DNA of 64,000 bases from Drosophila persimilis. Taxonomy: Eukaryota > Arthropoda > Insecta > Diptera > Drosophilidae. The notes under the pieces were generated by a model. The model did no database searches. It was not told where the DNA came from and saw only the letters and a list, made by a program, of their open reading frames with translations. Both the position numbers and the translations under genes were made by a program. The stretch spans positions 3,038,001 to 3,102,000 of the forward strand of contig NW_020825321.1 of NCBI RefSeq assembly GCF_003286085.1, given 5' to 3'. Positions 9,364-20,254 of this stretch are shown one piece after another. The first letter of the stretch is position 1. The number at the start of each line of letters is the position of its first letter.

Positions 9364-10680
9364 TATCCCTCCAAACTATATGCAAATATTGTTGATCGTC
9401 TTTATCAACATTAATTTGGTAGTACATTTTTTCAATGTCCGCAGATATTACAAATGGCCATTTACGCCATTTCACCATAATATCGAAAATATCTTTTTAG
9501 ACTCTTGGTCCAACCCACATGATATCATTTAAACTTTTATTGTTTGTGGTGTTTGCTGAAGCATCGAAAACCACCCTCAGCTTTGTGGTTAGACTGGAAT
9601 CTCTTATGACTCCTTGATGGGGCATTTAATATTTCTTCTTCTTTGGACTCTACCATATGTCCTAAGTTTGTATATTCATGCATAAACTTTATGTAATTTT
9701 CTCTTAATTTTGTATTATTGCTGAGCTTTCTTTCTAACCTGTAAAATCGGGCCATAGCTTGTAGTTTTGAACCTCCTAGATCCTCTTCTTTTTCAAATGG
9801 TATTTTAACCACATACCTACCATTCTCATCTCTTCTTGTTGTTTCCAAGAAATGCTTCTCGCAAACATCTTCTTCTACGTCGTTCTTTTCACATTCCAAT
9901 TCCCAGCACCGCTCTAAGTCCCCAACTTCAATTGTTGTCGCCACAATAAATTTATCACCCTTTGATTTGATGCAACCGGATATAATCCATCCGAATTCTG
10001 TATTTTGACCAAGTAGTCCGACTATTTTTACTACTCCTTTTTTTTTAAATATCCCAATTATTACATATACCCTTCTTGGTTTGTTAAAGTGAGGGTCTGC
10101 CAACACATAATCTTGCCAATATTGAAAGACTTTAATGGTAATCTTTCATCAGTTTCAGAAGAATAATTGCTTCAATATTTAGAGGACCTTTATTACAATC
10201 ACGAGTTTTTACAGATAAAGTAAATTTGTACTTTAAAGTGCAAGAGTCTGTAGATGACACTCCACTTACCTCGGTGTTCGCTCTTTTTCGTACTAAGTTT
10301 AATATTTGCGCAGCTTCTGAATTATGGTACATTGCGACCCACAATCAATGAGAGCTCCAAGGTTTTGATAGCCACCATTCCTTGACCTTACCTTTATAAG
10401 TGCTGTGGCTTTTGTCAGGCAAGTGTTAACATTTTTCCTATTTTCGTAGGAAATATGGAACATCGTATGATGAGGTTTTTTACAAATCTCACATAAAATT
10501 TCAGATAAGCATTTCTTATACGTATCATGCCTACAGCATTTTGTGCAAAGGCGCTGTTTTTTAATCTATCGGACTCGTTCCCTTAAACTTATAGCAGTGA
10601 TTTATGGTATGTCCTGCCATTTTACATAGCGGACAATTTTCTTTTATTTTACCATATTTCACTACTTTTTTCAACGTTTC
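9364..10680 (-). mobile_element. BEL/Pao family BEL-1, partial copy a (gag end, protease, RT start)
   Basis: Nearly identical to 16144-17461. In minus-strand order it holds the gag zinc-finger end, the protease region (around 10132-10344) and the RT N-terminal region (complement of 9537-10106). It ends at 9364 against LOA. Small indels distinguish it from copy c: copy a lacks about 14 bp near 10110. Confidence 0.9.
9537..10106 (-). pseudogene. BEL-1 pol: protease-RT junction region
   Basis: This 189-residue frame contains LLGQNTEFGWIISGCI, CEKHFLETTRRDENGRYVV and KLRENYIKFMHEYTNLGHM. These are the usual BEL/Pao pol segments between the aspartic protease (DUF1758) and the RT fingers. It is broken by a stop at 9534-9536 and by the LOA breakpoint. 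The same segment recurs in complement of 16316-16885 with about 10 residue differences. Confidence 0.85.
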
Positions 10681-10687
10681 GCTCTTC

Positions 10688-10960
10688 TCACTCAATTCCA
10701 GCTAATGGAAAAATTTTAGTTATAGGTCGTTTTATCAACCCGTCTTGATGTTTTATAGTTACTACTCTGACTCTATCGTCCTTACCTTTATGTATTTCTT
10801 CTATTTTTCCAAAGGACCATATAGCTGGGTGACAGTTTTCTTTTTTTATTAATACAATCTGTCCCTTTTTAATATTCTGCGTTCCTATTTTCCCTTTTTT
10901 TCTTTGTTGCAGTGTGTGCAAATAATCTTCTTTCCGTTTAATCCAAAATTCTCTTTTCAT
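10688..10960 (-). pseudogene. BEL-1 integrase C-terminal region (DUF5641)
   Basis: The frame includes QQRKKGKIGTQNIKKGQIVL, HPAIWSFGKIEEIHKGKD, RVVTIKHQDG and RPITKIFPL, the SH3-like C-terminal domain of BEL/Pao integrases. It is the end of pol; the 3' LTR that should follow is missing. Confidence 0.85.
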
Positions 10961-11033
10961 TTTCTGAATTAGTCTCTATAAATTGTCTTAATCGGGCCAA
11001 ATATTGGCATTCCAATAATAAAATTAACTGGTG

Positions 11034-11461
11034 TTAATACATCCAGATCGTCAATATCATTTGTAGCTGCAAAGGGCGTGAATTTAATACCGCTTCCATT
11101 TGACATAATGGAGTGGACATTTCCTCATAGGTTAAATTATTGTCCCCAATTACTCTTTTCAAGTGATATTTCACTGATTTTACCCCAGCTTCCGAAATAC
11201 TTCCGAAATGAGGTCCTGCCGGGGAAATTAAGTGCCACTCGATCTGTTCTCTTTCTAATATTGGCACCACTTTTATGTTTTTCTTAAGGGCTCTTTGATA
11301 TTCCACTTTTGCGCGAAGCTCCCACAAAGTTGGTTCATTACCTGAAAAGATTTTTGCACATTTTCCTCTTCTTGAGAAAATCTTCTAGGTGAAGCCAGAA
11401 ATGCATCTGAAGTAACTTCGCTGACTACTTCCAAATGAATAGCTTTTGTCGCCATGCTCAC
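11034..11461 (-). pseudogene. BEL-1 integrase catalytic core, frameshifted
   Basis: Two frames (11461-11273 and 11327-11034) together give MATKAIHLEVVSEVTSDAFL, EREQIEWHLISPAGPHFGS and AGVKSVKYHLKRVIGD. These are the core of a BEL/Pao integrase, with the Asp of the NGTNF region lost at the frameshift. The same shift-type damage occurs in copy c (13900-14332). Confidence 0.85.
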
Positions 11462-11954
11462 GAATACGGCAATATATCACTTATAGGATTGCTGCCCCGG
11501 TTTTTAGAGCATCGGATATAGTAAGGCCCGGCGTTTCCTGTATTTGGAAACGGGTGCGACATTTTGTCTATACCTAGCACAGGTGACACACTATTAAAAT
11601 TTTTTCTTTAAGAAATTTCGTAGCCCAAATACCAAAATTTTCGCTGGATATAGTTTCGCATCAGGTTAATTCCACCGTGCAATGTTTCTTTCTGTGCATT
11701 CTTGATAATTAAAGACGTCAAGTGACACTTATCTAAAATCAAAGGATGTTTAACCTCAAATTCCGCGTTGGAGTTTTGCAATCTACCTCCAACTCATAAG
11801 AATCCATCTTTATCTAAGAACGGATTTAAGCTTAATAGTTTATTTATTGTTTCTATTTCCTTTTTATTAATTAGGCTAGCTATTTCGGAACTGAATTGGA
11901 TAGCTTGTTGTTGTTTTACTATTAATACTTTGGCACTCTTAATCTCCTTCACTG

Positions 11955-12404
11955 TCAAAAATGGAGGAAATTCTTTCTTTTTTTGATTTGAATAAACTTC
12001 AATACATATACAATGACTCTTTCTAGTTTATGTATACACGAATATTTTTGTAATAATTCATAAAAAATGCTATTTTTTGCTATTACAATTGTTGTGCCAA
12101 CAACTAATTTTTCTTCAATTTCCTCTTTTGGCCAGTGTTCCTTAGATTTCGCCAACCATTGAGGCCCTATCCACCAAATCTTAAAATCTTGTAGCTTACC
12201 TGCACTAATGCCCCTTGATCCTACATCTGATGGATTGTCTTCAGTTCTAACGTGTCCCCATTTAATTTCCTTAATTTTTCTTACTTCGTCAGTTCGACGC
12301 CTGATAAACTTGTCTTTATTGTCTCCATTCTTTATCCAGTCTAGAGTAATAGTAGAATCACTCCAGGCATAACACTCTACATTACTTCCAACCGCTATTT
12401 TCAC
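11955..12404 (-). pseudogene. BEL-1 RNase H region
   Basis: The frame starts MKIAVGSNVECYAWSDSTIT and continues WGHVRTEDNPSDVGSRGIS and IWWIGPQWL, diagnostic of BEL/Pao RNase H. Copy c (14693-15307) is the same but longer; a small deletion near 11985 breaks the frame here. Confidence 0.88.
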
Positions 12405-12537
12405 CCGTTAAATTAATTTCGCCAGAAGATGTGCTGCATAAAGTTCTAATTTTGGAATAGTTTTCCGATTCTTCTTTGGATTTACTTTGCTTTTGCTGGC
12501 TATTATAATTGTAGACTTTATAAGTGCTGTGGCTTTT

Positions 12538-13272
12538 GTTTAATGTTTTATTTATTTCACGTTACGTTATCCAGCTCATGTAAAAAAATCATATTCTGTA
12601 CGACAGAATTGCATTGCTGCGACTTTTAGATGAACCGAACCAGCGCGACGGCGACGAACACACTCTAGACATTCAGGTAGTTGTCGGGGAATTCAAAAGT
12701 AACATCGCGGCCAGTCAGCTTCTTGTAGACCGATGTGAAGGTATCAACTTTGTGTTCGATTGTGGTCTGTTGGTTCTTGTCCAGGTGCACCTTAACCAGC
12801 TGGGAGCCGTCCAGCTTGACGCGGATGCGCTTGCCAACGATCTCGGCAGGGAAGACCAGATCCTCCAGAATGGCATCGTACACAGCGGTCAGGGTACGGG
12901 AGCGTGGACGCTTCTGTTTCAGGGGGTTGCGCGCCTTGCGGGTGGGCTTGGGCAGAATCTTGCGCTCTCCAATGACCACGACGTGCTTGCCGGAGAACTT
13001 CTTCTCCAACTCGCGAACCAGGATGATCTGGATCTTCTGGAACACCTTCTGCTGTGGAATGGGCACGTAGATGATGACGGCCTTCTTGCTACCAAACTCA
13101 ATCTCGCGCGCACGGGTGATGTGCAGATCACGCAGGTAGGGCTTCAGGTCGCTGTTGGCTTCTAGCTCAACCAGTGCCTGGGCAATCGACTTCTCGAAAT
13201 CATCGGAGTCCGCGCCGCCGGGCTTGATAATCTTGGAGCCGATAGCCATCTTTGTCGACTATTTTGACAGCA
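12538..13272 (-). mobile_element. Processed retrocopy of a ribosomal protein S7 mRNA
   Basis: An insertion of about 735 bp into BEL-1 DNA. On the minus strand it begins with a pyrimidine-rich TCCTTTGCTGTC start (like a 5' TOP cap site), a short 5' UTR, the intact RpS7 frame, and a 3' UTR with a polyadenylation-like AATAAATAAAAC near 12545-12560. The flanks share only TTTTG, which may be a 4-5 bp target duplication. No introns are present. A long poly(A) is not seen. Confidence 0.8.
12665..13249 (-). CDS. RpS7: 40S ribosomal protein S7 (eS7), intronless copy
   Basis: A complete frame of 194 residues, the normal length for eS7, from [20 protein letters not shown] to [10 protein letters not shown]. 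Recognised blocks include [54 protein letters not shown] and [16 protein letters not shown]. eS7 is a small-subunit protein needed for 18S rRNA maturation. No stop, frameshift or intron is seen. Codon use is GC-rich at third positions, unlike the AT-rich BEL around it, and like a highly expressed fly gene. Insertion inside a transposon argues for a recent retrocopy. Whether it is expressed cannot be told: no promoter beyond the copied 5' UTR is evident. It is unlikely to be the parental locus. Confidence 0.93.
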   Translation of the reverse strand: MAIGSKIIKPGGADSDDFEKSIAQALVELEANSDLKPYLRDLHITRAREIEFGSKKAVIIYVPIPQQKVFQKIQIILVRELEKKFSGKHVVVIGERKILPKPTRKARNPLKQKRPRSRTLTAVYDAILEDLVFPAEIVGKRIRVKLDGSQLVKVHLDKNQQTTIEHKVDTFTSVYKKLTGRDVTFEFPDNYLNV

Positions 13273-13562
13273 AAGGATTTTGTCAGGCAAGTGTTAACAT
13301 TTTTCCTATTTTCGTAGGAAATATGGAACATCGTATGATGAGGTTTTTTACAAATCTCACATAAAATTTCAGATAAGCATTTCTTATACGTATCATGCCT
13401 ACAGCATTTTGTGCAAAGGCGCTGTTTTTTAATCTATCGGACTCGTTCCCTTAAACTTATAGCAGTGATTTATGGTATGTCCTGCCATTTTACATAGCGG
13501 ACAATTTTCTTTTATTTTACCATATTTCACTACTTTTTTCAACGTTTCGCTCTTCTCACTCA

Positions 13563-14332
13563 ATTCCAGCTAATGGAAAAATTTTAGTTATAGGTCGTTT
13601 TATCAACCCGTCTTGATGTTTTATAGTTACTACTCTGACTCTATCGTCCTTACCTTTATGTATTTCTTCTATTTCCAAAGGACCATATAGCTGGGTGACA
13701 GTTTTCTTTTTTTATTAATACAATCTGTCCCTTTTTAATATTCTGCGTTCCTATTTTCCATTTTTTTCTTTGTTGCAGTGTGTGCAAATAATCTTCTTTC
13801 CGTTTAATCCAAAATTCTCTTTTCATTTTCTGAATTAGTCTCCATAAATTGTCTTAATCGGGCCAAATATTGGCATTCCAATAATAAAATTAACTGGTGT
13901 TAATACATCCAGATCGTCAATATCATTTGTAGCTGCAAAGGGCGTGAATTTAATACCGCTTCCATTTGACATAATGGAGTGGACATTTCCTCATAGGTTA
14001 AATTATTGTCCCCAATTACTCTTTTCAAGTGATATTTCACTGATTTTACCCCAGCTTCCGAAATACTTCCGAAATGAGGTCCTGCCGGGGAAATGAAGTG
14101 CCACTCGATCTGTTCTCTTTCTAATATTGGCACCACTTTTATGTTTTTCTTAAGGGCTCTTTGATATTCCACTTTTAATTTGCGCGAAGCTCCCACAAAG
14201 TTGGTTCATTACATGAAAAGATTTTTGCACATTTTCCTCTTCTTGAGAAAATCTTCTAGGTGAAGCCAGAAATGCATCTGAAGTAACTTCGCTGACTACT
14301 TCCAAATGAATAGCTTTTGTCGCCATGCTCAC
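13563..14332 (-). pseudogene. BEL-1 copy c integrase region
   Basis: Complement of 13900-14196 and 14150-14332 encodes the integrase core, with MATKAIHLEVVSEVTSDAFL, EREQIEWHFISPAGPHFGS and VKYHLKRVIGDNNLTYEEMS. 13563-13850 encodes the DUF5641 C-terminus in broken frame. There are a few substitutions against copy b (for example F for L at the HFISP position) and a small insertion near 14176. Confidence 0.85.
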
Positions 14333-14692
14333 GAATACGGCAATATATCACTTATAGGATTGCTGCCCCGGTTTTTAGAGCATCGGATATAGTAAGGCCC
14401 GGCGTTTCCTGTATTTGGAAACGGGTGCGACATTTTGTCTATACCTAGCACAGGTGACACACTCTTAAAGTTTTTTCTTTAAGAAATTTCGTAGCCCAAA
14501 TACCAAAATTTTCGCTGGATATAGTTTCGCATCAGGTTAATTCCACCGTGCAATGTTTCTTTATGTAATTCTTGATTTCTTGATTTCTTTTCTTGCATTC
14601 TTGATAATTAAAGACGTCAAGTGACACTTATCTAAAATCAAAGGATGTTTAACCTCAAATTCCGCGTTGGAGTTTTGCAATCTACCTCCAAC

Positions 14693-15307
14693 TCATAAGA
14701 ATCCATCTTTATCTAAGAACGGATTTAAGCTTAAAAGTTTATTTATTGTTTCTGTTTCCTTTTTATTAATTAGGCTAGCTATTTCGGAACTGAATTGGAT
14801 AGCTTGTTGTTGTTTTACTTTTAATACTTTGGCACTCTTAATCTCCTTCACTGTCAAAAATGGAGGAAATTCTTTCTTTTTGGTTTTGATTTGAATAAAC
14901 TTCAATACATATACAATGACTCTTTTTAGTTTATGCATACACGAATATTTTTGTAATAATTCATAAAAAATGTTATTTTTTGCTATTACAATTGTTGTGC
15001 CAACAACTAATTTTTCTTCAATTTCCTCTTTTGGCCAGTGTTCCTTAGATTTCGCCAACCATTGAGGCCCTATCCACCAAATCTTAAAATCTTGTAGCTT
15101 ACCTGCACTAATGCCCCTTGATCCTACATCTGATGGATTGTCTTCAGTTCTAACGTGTCCCCATTTAATTTCTTTAATTTTTCTTACTTCGTCAGTTCGA
15201 CGCCAGATAAACTTGTCTTTATTGTCTCCATTCTTTATCCAGTCTAGAGTAATAGTAGAATCACTCCAGGCATAACACTCTACATTACTTCCAACCGCTA
15301 TTTTCAC
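14693..15307 (-). pseudogene. BEL-1 copy c RNase H and spacer
   Basis: A 204-residue frame: RNase H with CYAWSDSTITLDWIKNGDN and EDNPSDVGSRG, then the linker with EHWPKEEIEEKLVVGTTIVI, and a Lys-rich stretch ending in NPFLDKDGFL before the integrase zinc finger (about 14340-14600). It is longer than copy b because it lacks that copy's frameshift. Confidence 0.88.
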
Positions 15308-15568
15308 CCGTTAAATTAATTTCGCCAGAAGATGTGCTGCATAAAGTTCTAATTTTGGAATAGTTTTCCGATTCTTCTTTGGATTTACTTTGCTTTTGCT
15401 GGCTATTATAATTGTAGAACTATCTACCTTGGCATATACTACGGCAGCATAAGCCTTTTCGGATGCATCGGCAAACCCATGAATTTGCATCGACTTATTG
15501 TGCTGAAAATTTCGCTATCTTGGTATCCGAATGCTCTCTAACTCTTTTAAACTATTTTTAAACGAATT

Positions 15569-16110
15569 TTAGTCCCGAGTATCCTGTTCTGATAATTCTT
15601 CATCCCAATTTTTGTCTGCAAGCCAAAGTTTTTGAATAAATAATTTTCCGACAAGTGTCACTGGAGACAACCAGCCTAAGGGGTCATACATCTTGGCTAA
15701 GGTAGATAATACTATTCTCTTGTTATTTTTCTTAATTGGTTCATAGTGGAAATTGAACCTTAACTCGTCTTTAACCGGTTCCCACTGTAGTCGTAAGGTT
15801 TTGACGGATTCATGCTCCTCAATGGTTAATACTTTATTTTCTTGGTCATCTCTAATGCCTTCTATAATTTCTGGGATATTTGTTATCCACTTTCTTAAGT
15901 TAAACCCAACCTTATTAAACTTCCGGGTAACTTCCTTTACATGCTTTTTAGCATCCAGTATCGTGTCGGCACCTGTCATCAGGTCGTCCATATAAAAATC
16001 ATTCTTTATGATTTCCCTAATAGCTTGATTTTTGCAATTCTCTATACTATTGCAACAAGCATCCTGGTTGCTAAGTAGGGTGCTGAAGCTGTACCATCCG
16101 TAACGGTTTT
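15569..16110 (-). pseudogene. BEL-1 copy c reverse transcriptase
   Basis: Complement of 15569-15991 starts at the catalytic YMDDLMTGADT and continues with ATRKFNKVGFNLRKW-type and IVLSTLAKMYDPLGWLSPVT segments, which are signature BEL/Pao RT. The fingers and upstream palm between 16110 and 16316 are broken by stops and a deletion (TATCCCTCC near 16144). Copies a and b lack this part. Confidence 0.88.
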
Positions 16111-16315
16111 ACGTTTATAATCTTTTAACTTTTAGTTTGGATTATCCCTCCAAACTATATGCAAATATTGTTGATCGTCTTTATCAACATTAATTTGGTA
16201 GTACATTTTTTCAATGTCCGCAGATATTACAAATGGCCATTTACGCCATTTCACCATAATATCGAAAATATCTTTTTAGACTCTTGGTCCAACCCACATG
16301 ATATCATTTAAACTT

Positions 16316-17200
16316 TTATTGTTTGTGGTGTTTTCTGAAGCATCGAAAACCACCCTCACCTTTGTGGTTAGACTGGAATCTCTTATGACTCCTTGATGGG
16401 GCAAATAATATTTCTTCTTCTTTGGACTCTACCATATGTCCTAAGTTTGTATATTCATGCATAAACTTTATGTAATTTTCTCTTAATTTTGTATTATTGC
16501 TGAGCTTTCTTTCTAACCTGTAAAATCGCGCCATAGCTTGTAGTTTTGAACCTCCTAGATCCTCTTCTTTTTCAAATGGTATTTTAACCACATACCTACC
16601 ATTCTCATCTCTTCTTGTTGTTTCCAAGAAATGCTTCTCGCAAACATCTTCTTCTACGTCATTCTTTTCACATTCCAATTCCCAGCACCGCTCTAAGTCC
16701 CCAACTTCAATTGTTGTCGCCACAATAAATTTATCACCCTTTGATTTGATGCAACCGGATATAATCCATCCGAATTCTGTATTTTGACCAAGTAGTCCGA
16801 CTATTTTTACTACTCCTTTTATTTTAAATATCACAATTATTACATATACCCTACTTGGTTTGTTAAAGTGAGGGTCTGCCAACACATAATCTTGCCACTT
16901 AGTTTTGTCAATATTGAAAGACTTTAATGGTAATCTTTCATCAGTTTCAGAAGAATAATTGCTTCAATATTTAGAGGATCTTTATTACAATCACGAGTTT
17001 TTACAGATAAAGTAAATTTTTACTTTGAAGTGCAAGAGTCTGTAGATGACACTCCACTTACCTCGGTGTTCGCTCTTTTTCGTACTAAGTTTAATATTTG
17101 CGCAGCTTCTGAATTATGGTACATTGCGACCCACAATCAATGAGAGCTCCAAGGTTTTGATAGCCACCATTCCTTGACCTTACCTTTATAAGTGCTGTGG
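16316..17200 (-). pseudogene. BEL-1 copy c protease to RT start
   Basis: Complement of 16316-16885 repeats the segment seen in copy a. 16900-17120 carries the protease-like stretch with broken frame. Compared with copy a there is one extra block of about 14 bp near 16897-16910, likely ancestral. Confidence 0.8.
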
Positions 17201-18203
17201 CTTTTGTCAGGCAAGTGTTAACATTTTTCCTATTTTCGTAGGAAATATGGAGCATCGTATGATGAGGTTTTTTACAAATCTCACATAAAATTTCAGATAA
17301 GCATTTCTTATACGTATCATGCCTACAGCATTTTGTGCAAAGGCGCTGTTTTTTAATCTATCGGACTCATTCCCTTAAACTTATAGCAGTGATTTATGGT
17401 ATGTCCTGCCATTTTACATAGCGGACAATTTTCTTTTATTTTACCATATTGCACTACTTTTTTCAACGGTTTCCACTCTTTATCCTGCGACGTGTAAAGA
17501 GAAGTGTACCGTTGTTCTAAAAATTCCATTACATCTGGAAATGCTTGGATCTGTTTTGTCCTTTTTATATGACTTTCATATTGTAAGGTTGTTGAACTTT
17601 TTCACACTTTTTGACGCGAAAATCACATTAACTTCTTCTGTGTATTCTGTGACTGTAATTGTGACTTTAATTTGATTAAATGTATTGACTCATTTATAGA
17701 ATCAGAAAACCATTTAATATATTTCGCGGAATCGTGATCTAGCACTGGTAAGTCTAGTAGACAATTCAGCTGATCCGAAAGTATTTTTCGTTTGTTTTCA
17801 TATCGCTTGGTCAGCAATTGCCAAGCGGCATTTTAATTCTCCAGCGGCACAGTTAAAAGGTGAGCTACCATACTCCGTGCGTGAATTTTAGAGATGTACT
17901 TAGACTATCTCTGTTATGAATTTATTCACAAAATATTTGTGATAAGCCGTCCCACTCTTTTTTTTTCCCAAGAATGTGGAAGATCAAGCAAATCGATATC
18001 TTCTTTTTTTTATTGTTGCCCCTTTAGTATCCATGCTGTTTCCCTCGGATACGGTTAGCATCCTAACTTCTAGGTTGCTCAACATGCTTGGAATATCAAA
18101 GTCAAACTCGCCGGTCTGCTCGTTGAAGCTGTCGTTTGTTTCATAGCTATGATAAAATTTCTCAATTTTTGAGCTCAGTTTTTTACTGAGGAACTTATTT
18201 TTT
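17201..18203 (-). pseudogene. BEL-1 gag, central and C-terminal parts
   Basis: Complement of 17623-17817 has LTKRYENKRKILSDQLNCLL, a DUF1759-type BEL/Pao gag motif. Complement of 17984-18203 carries an acidic stretch with SNLEVRMLTVSEGNSMDTKG. 17201-17460 includes Cys/His-rich zinc-finger traces. DINE-1 interrupts gag at 18203; the N-terminal part resumes at 19313. Confidence 0.8.
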
Positions 18204-19312
18204 TTATACCCGATACTCAAAATGAGTATTGGGGTATATTAGATTTGTGGTAAAAGTGGATGTGTGTAACGTCCAGAAGGAATCGTTTCCGACCCTATAA
18301 AGTATATATATTCTTGATCAGCATCAATAGCCGAGTCGATTGAGCCCTGTCTGTCTGTCCGTCCGTCCGTCTGTCCGTCTGTCCGTCCCCTTCAGCGCCT
18401 AATGCTCAAAGACTATAAGAGCTAGAGCAACGATGTTTTTGATCCAGACTTCTGTGATATGTCACTGCTCCAAAAATATTTCAAAACTTTGCCCCGCCCA
18501 CTTCCGCCCCCACAAAGGGCGAAAATCGGTGGCATCCACAATTTCGACGATACGAGAAAACTAAAAACGCAGAATCGTAGAAGATGACTATATCTTCTAG
18601 AGTGCAAAATCTGAACCAGATCGTATAATTATTATAGCCAGAATCACGAAAACAATTTCACTCTTTCTCGCTCTGTCTCACTCTAACACACAGGTTTCAT
18701 GGTCGGTTTTGCCAATTGCAAAATATGAGTTCAAGGATCTCAGAACCCATAAGAGCTAGAGCAACCAAATTTGGTATCCACACTCCTGTGATATCGGACC
18801 TGGACCGTTTTGTGTCAAAATTTCGCCACACCCCCTTCCGCCCCCGCAAAGGACGAAAATCTGAGGCAACCACAAATCTCAGAGACTATTAAGGCTAGAG
18901 TAACCAAATTTGGTACACACACTCCTTTAAGATGTCACTATAAAACGTATATCTCAGAATTTCGCCCCACCCCCTTCCGCCCACACAAAGGACGAAAATC
19001 TGTTGCATCCACAATATTGCAGATTTGAGAAAACTAAAAACGCAGAATCATAGATAATGACCATATCTATCAGATTGCTGAATCTGGATCAGATCAGATC
19101 ATTTTTATAGCCAAAAGGAACAAATCAATTTGCAGTGGCTACGCAGCGCCCGACGTCACGCACAGACTGATTTTCTGTCTCTCTCGCACGCACTCTTTGT
19201 CGTGTCGTTTAATATTAGCGGCGCTGCCGGAGGAGAGCCATACTGACTTAGTATCGGGTATAACTGTAGAGTCGCGGTGTCCGCAGCAACTCACAACGTT
19301 CCCCCTCGTTTT
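18203..19312 (-). mobile_element. DINE-1/INE-1-like element, near full length, inside BEL-1 gag
   Basis: Reverse-complement copy of the 2293-3386 type: TATACCCGATACTCAAAATG at the left end, GTCCGTCCGTCTGTCC microsatellite at 18350-18390, CAACGTTCCCCCTCG at the right end. It splits the BEL-1 gag frame, so it inserted after BEL-1. Confidence 0.92.
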
Positions 19313-19574
19313 CCTTTCTCATTCTACACTCTCCAATTTTATCCTGATCAAACCTCTGCATGGTTTGCTCTAAATACGTCTTCAGGTTTTCCACTATTCT
19401 GTCGATTTCCTCAGATACTTTTTCTATGCTATTGTCAATATTGGGCTCTTAGTCTTCCTTCAAAGTTCCAGGTGCCACTGATTGTAACTTTGTTATTTCT
19501 ACCTTTCCTTCCGTTAGGGTTTCATTATTTTTTGACTCTACATACTTTTTTTATTTTTTCATAATTTTTTCGTA

Positions 19575-19769
19575 CTACTGTCTCTTATAGTAGTCATGAT
19601 CGACTACTCCATATGCTAACAGTGCAGAATTATTTCCTGTAACTTTGTTCTTAAGGTCTCCTAAACTTTGGATTACATCGCTGGTCAAATGACCAGCTTC
19701 AATCTCATTAATCTCCCTTGCTATCGCTGCTTGAGCCTCTAATAGCTTAATTATTTGTTCCGACAACAT
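19575..19769 (-). pseudogene. BEL-1 gag N-terminus
   Basis: A 64-residue frame: MLSEQIIKLLEAQAAIAREI, HLTSDVIQSLGDLKNKVTG and LLAYGVVDHDYY. This is the start of a BEL/Pao gag. The ATG at 19769 is the natural start, just after an AT-rich leader. It ends where damaged sequence before the DINE-1 insertion begins. Confidence 0.75.
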
Positions 19770-19884
19770 CTTAGTTTAATTTTTTTTTTACTTTTACTTA
19801 ATTAGGCTTAAAAACAATTTGAAATATGAGACTTAGCTGATGAATTCTGCTTCTGCTGTTGTTGTTACTGCTGCCTCTGAAGTC

Positions 19885-20065
19885 GCTGCTGCTGATACCG
19901 CTGTTGCTGCTGCTCGTGTTGCCTCTGCTTACGTCGCTGCTGCCGATACCGCTGTTGCTGCTGCTGGTGTTGCCTCTGCTTACGTCGCTGCTGCTGATAT
20001 CGCTGTCGCTGCTGCTGGTGTTTCCTCTGCTTACGTCGCTGCTGCTGATATCGCTGTCGCTGCAG
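19885..20065. repeat. 51-bp minisatellite (CAG/GCT-rich) in the BEL-1 leader
   Basis: About 3.5 tandem units of 51 bp, each like GCTGCTGATACCGCTGTTGC... ending in CTCTGCTTACGTC. Both strands are open through it (an Ala/Val-rich frame on plus, a Ser/Asn/Asp-rich frame on minus). This follows from the period being a multiple of three, so the long frames are not evidence of coding. Confidence 0.9.
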
Positions 20066-20254
20066 TTATTGTTGCTGGCACAGTGGGCACACACAAACCC
20101 ATTTATATATTTATTTTTCACAGTCACAGTTATTTGCAACTTTTTTTTCCAATTCTAGCCATTAAGCACTTTCGATGTTTCGGATTATTATTGTTTCTCT
20201 TTCGCTGTTCCGGCCTCGAAAACGCCACCGTCGCGAAAAATTTTTATTTTTCAA

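Larger units (their letters stand above)
10681..12516 (-). mobile_element. BEL-1 partial copy b (RNase H and integrase to pol end)
   Basis: Matches 13563-15417 closely. On the minus strand it runs from RNase H (complement of 11955-12404) through the integrase zinc finger and core (about 11034-11580) to the integrase C-terminal DUF5641 region (complement of 10688-10960). It joins copy a directly, without any LTR, at 10672-10690. At 12516 it joins gag sequence through a deletion. Confidence 0.9.
12517..13562 (-). mobile_element. BEL-1 gag fragment split by the RpS7 retrocopy
   Basis: The pieces at 12517-12537 and 13271-13562 together equal one stretch of BEL-1 gag end (compare 10392-10680 and 17190-17461). 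The segment TTTATAAGTGCTGTGGCTTT sits left of the insertion and TGTCAGGCAAGTG right of it. The right piece ends at 13545-13563 with the same LTR-less junction seen at 10672-10690. Confidence 0.9.

Noticed and set aside
12614..13165. 183-residue plus-strand frame across the RpS7 copy
   Set aside because: Antisense shadow of the RpS7 frame; GC-rich third positions keep the opposite strand open.
12538..13272. RpS7 as the normal, parental host locus
   Set aside because: Both flanks are contiguous BEL-1 gag sequence that joins perfectly once the copy is removed, and there are no introns; retrocopy is the simpler reading.
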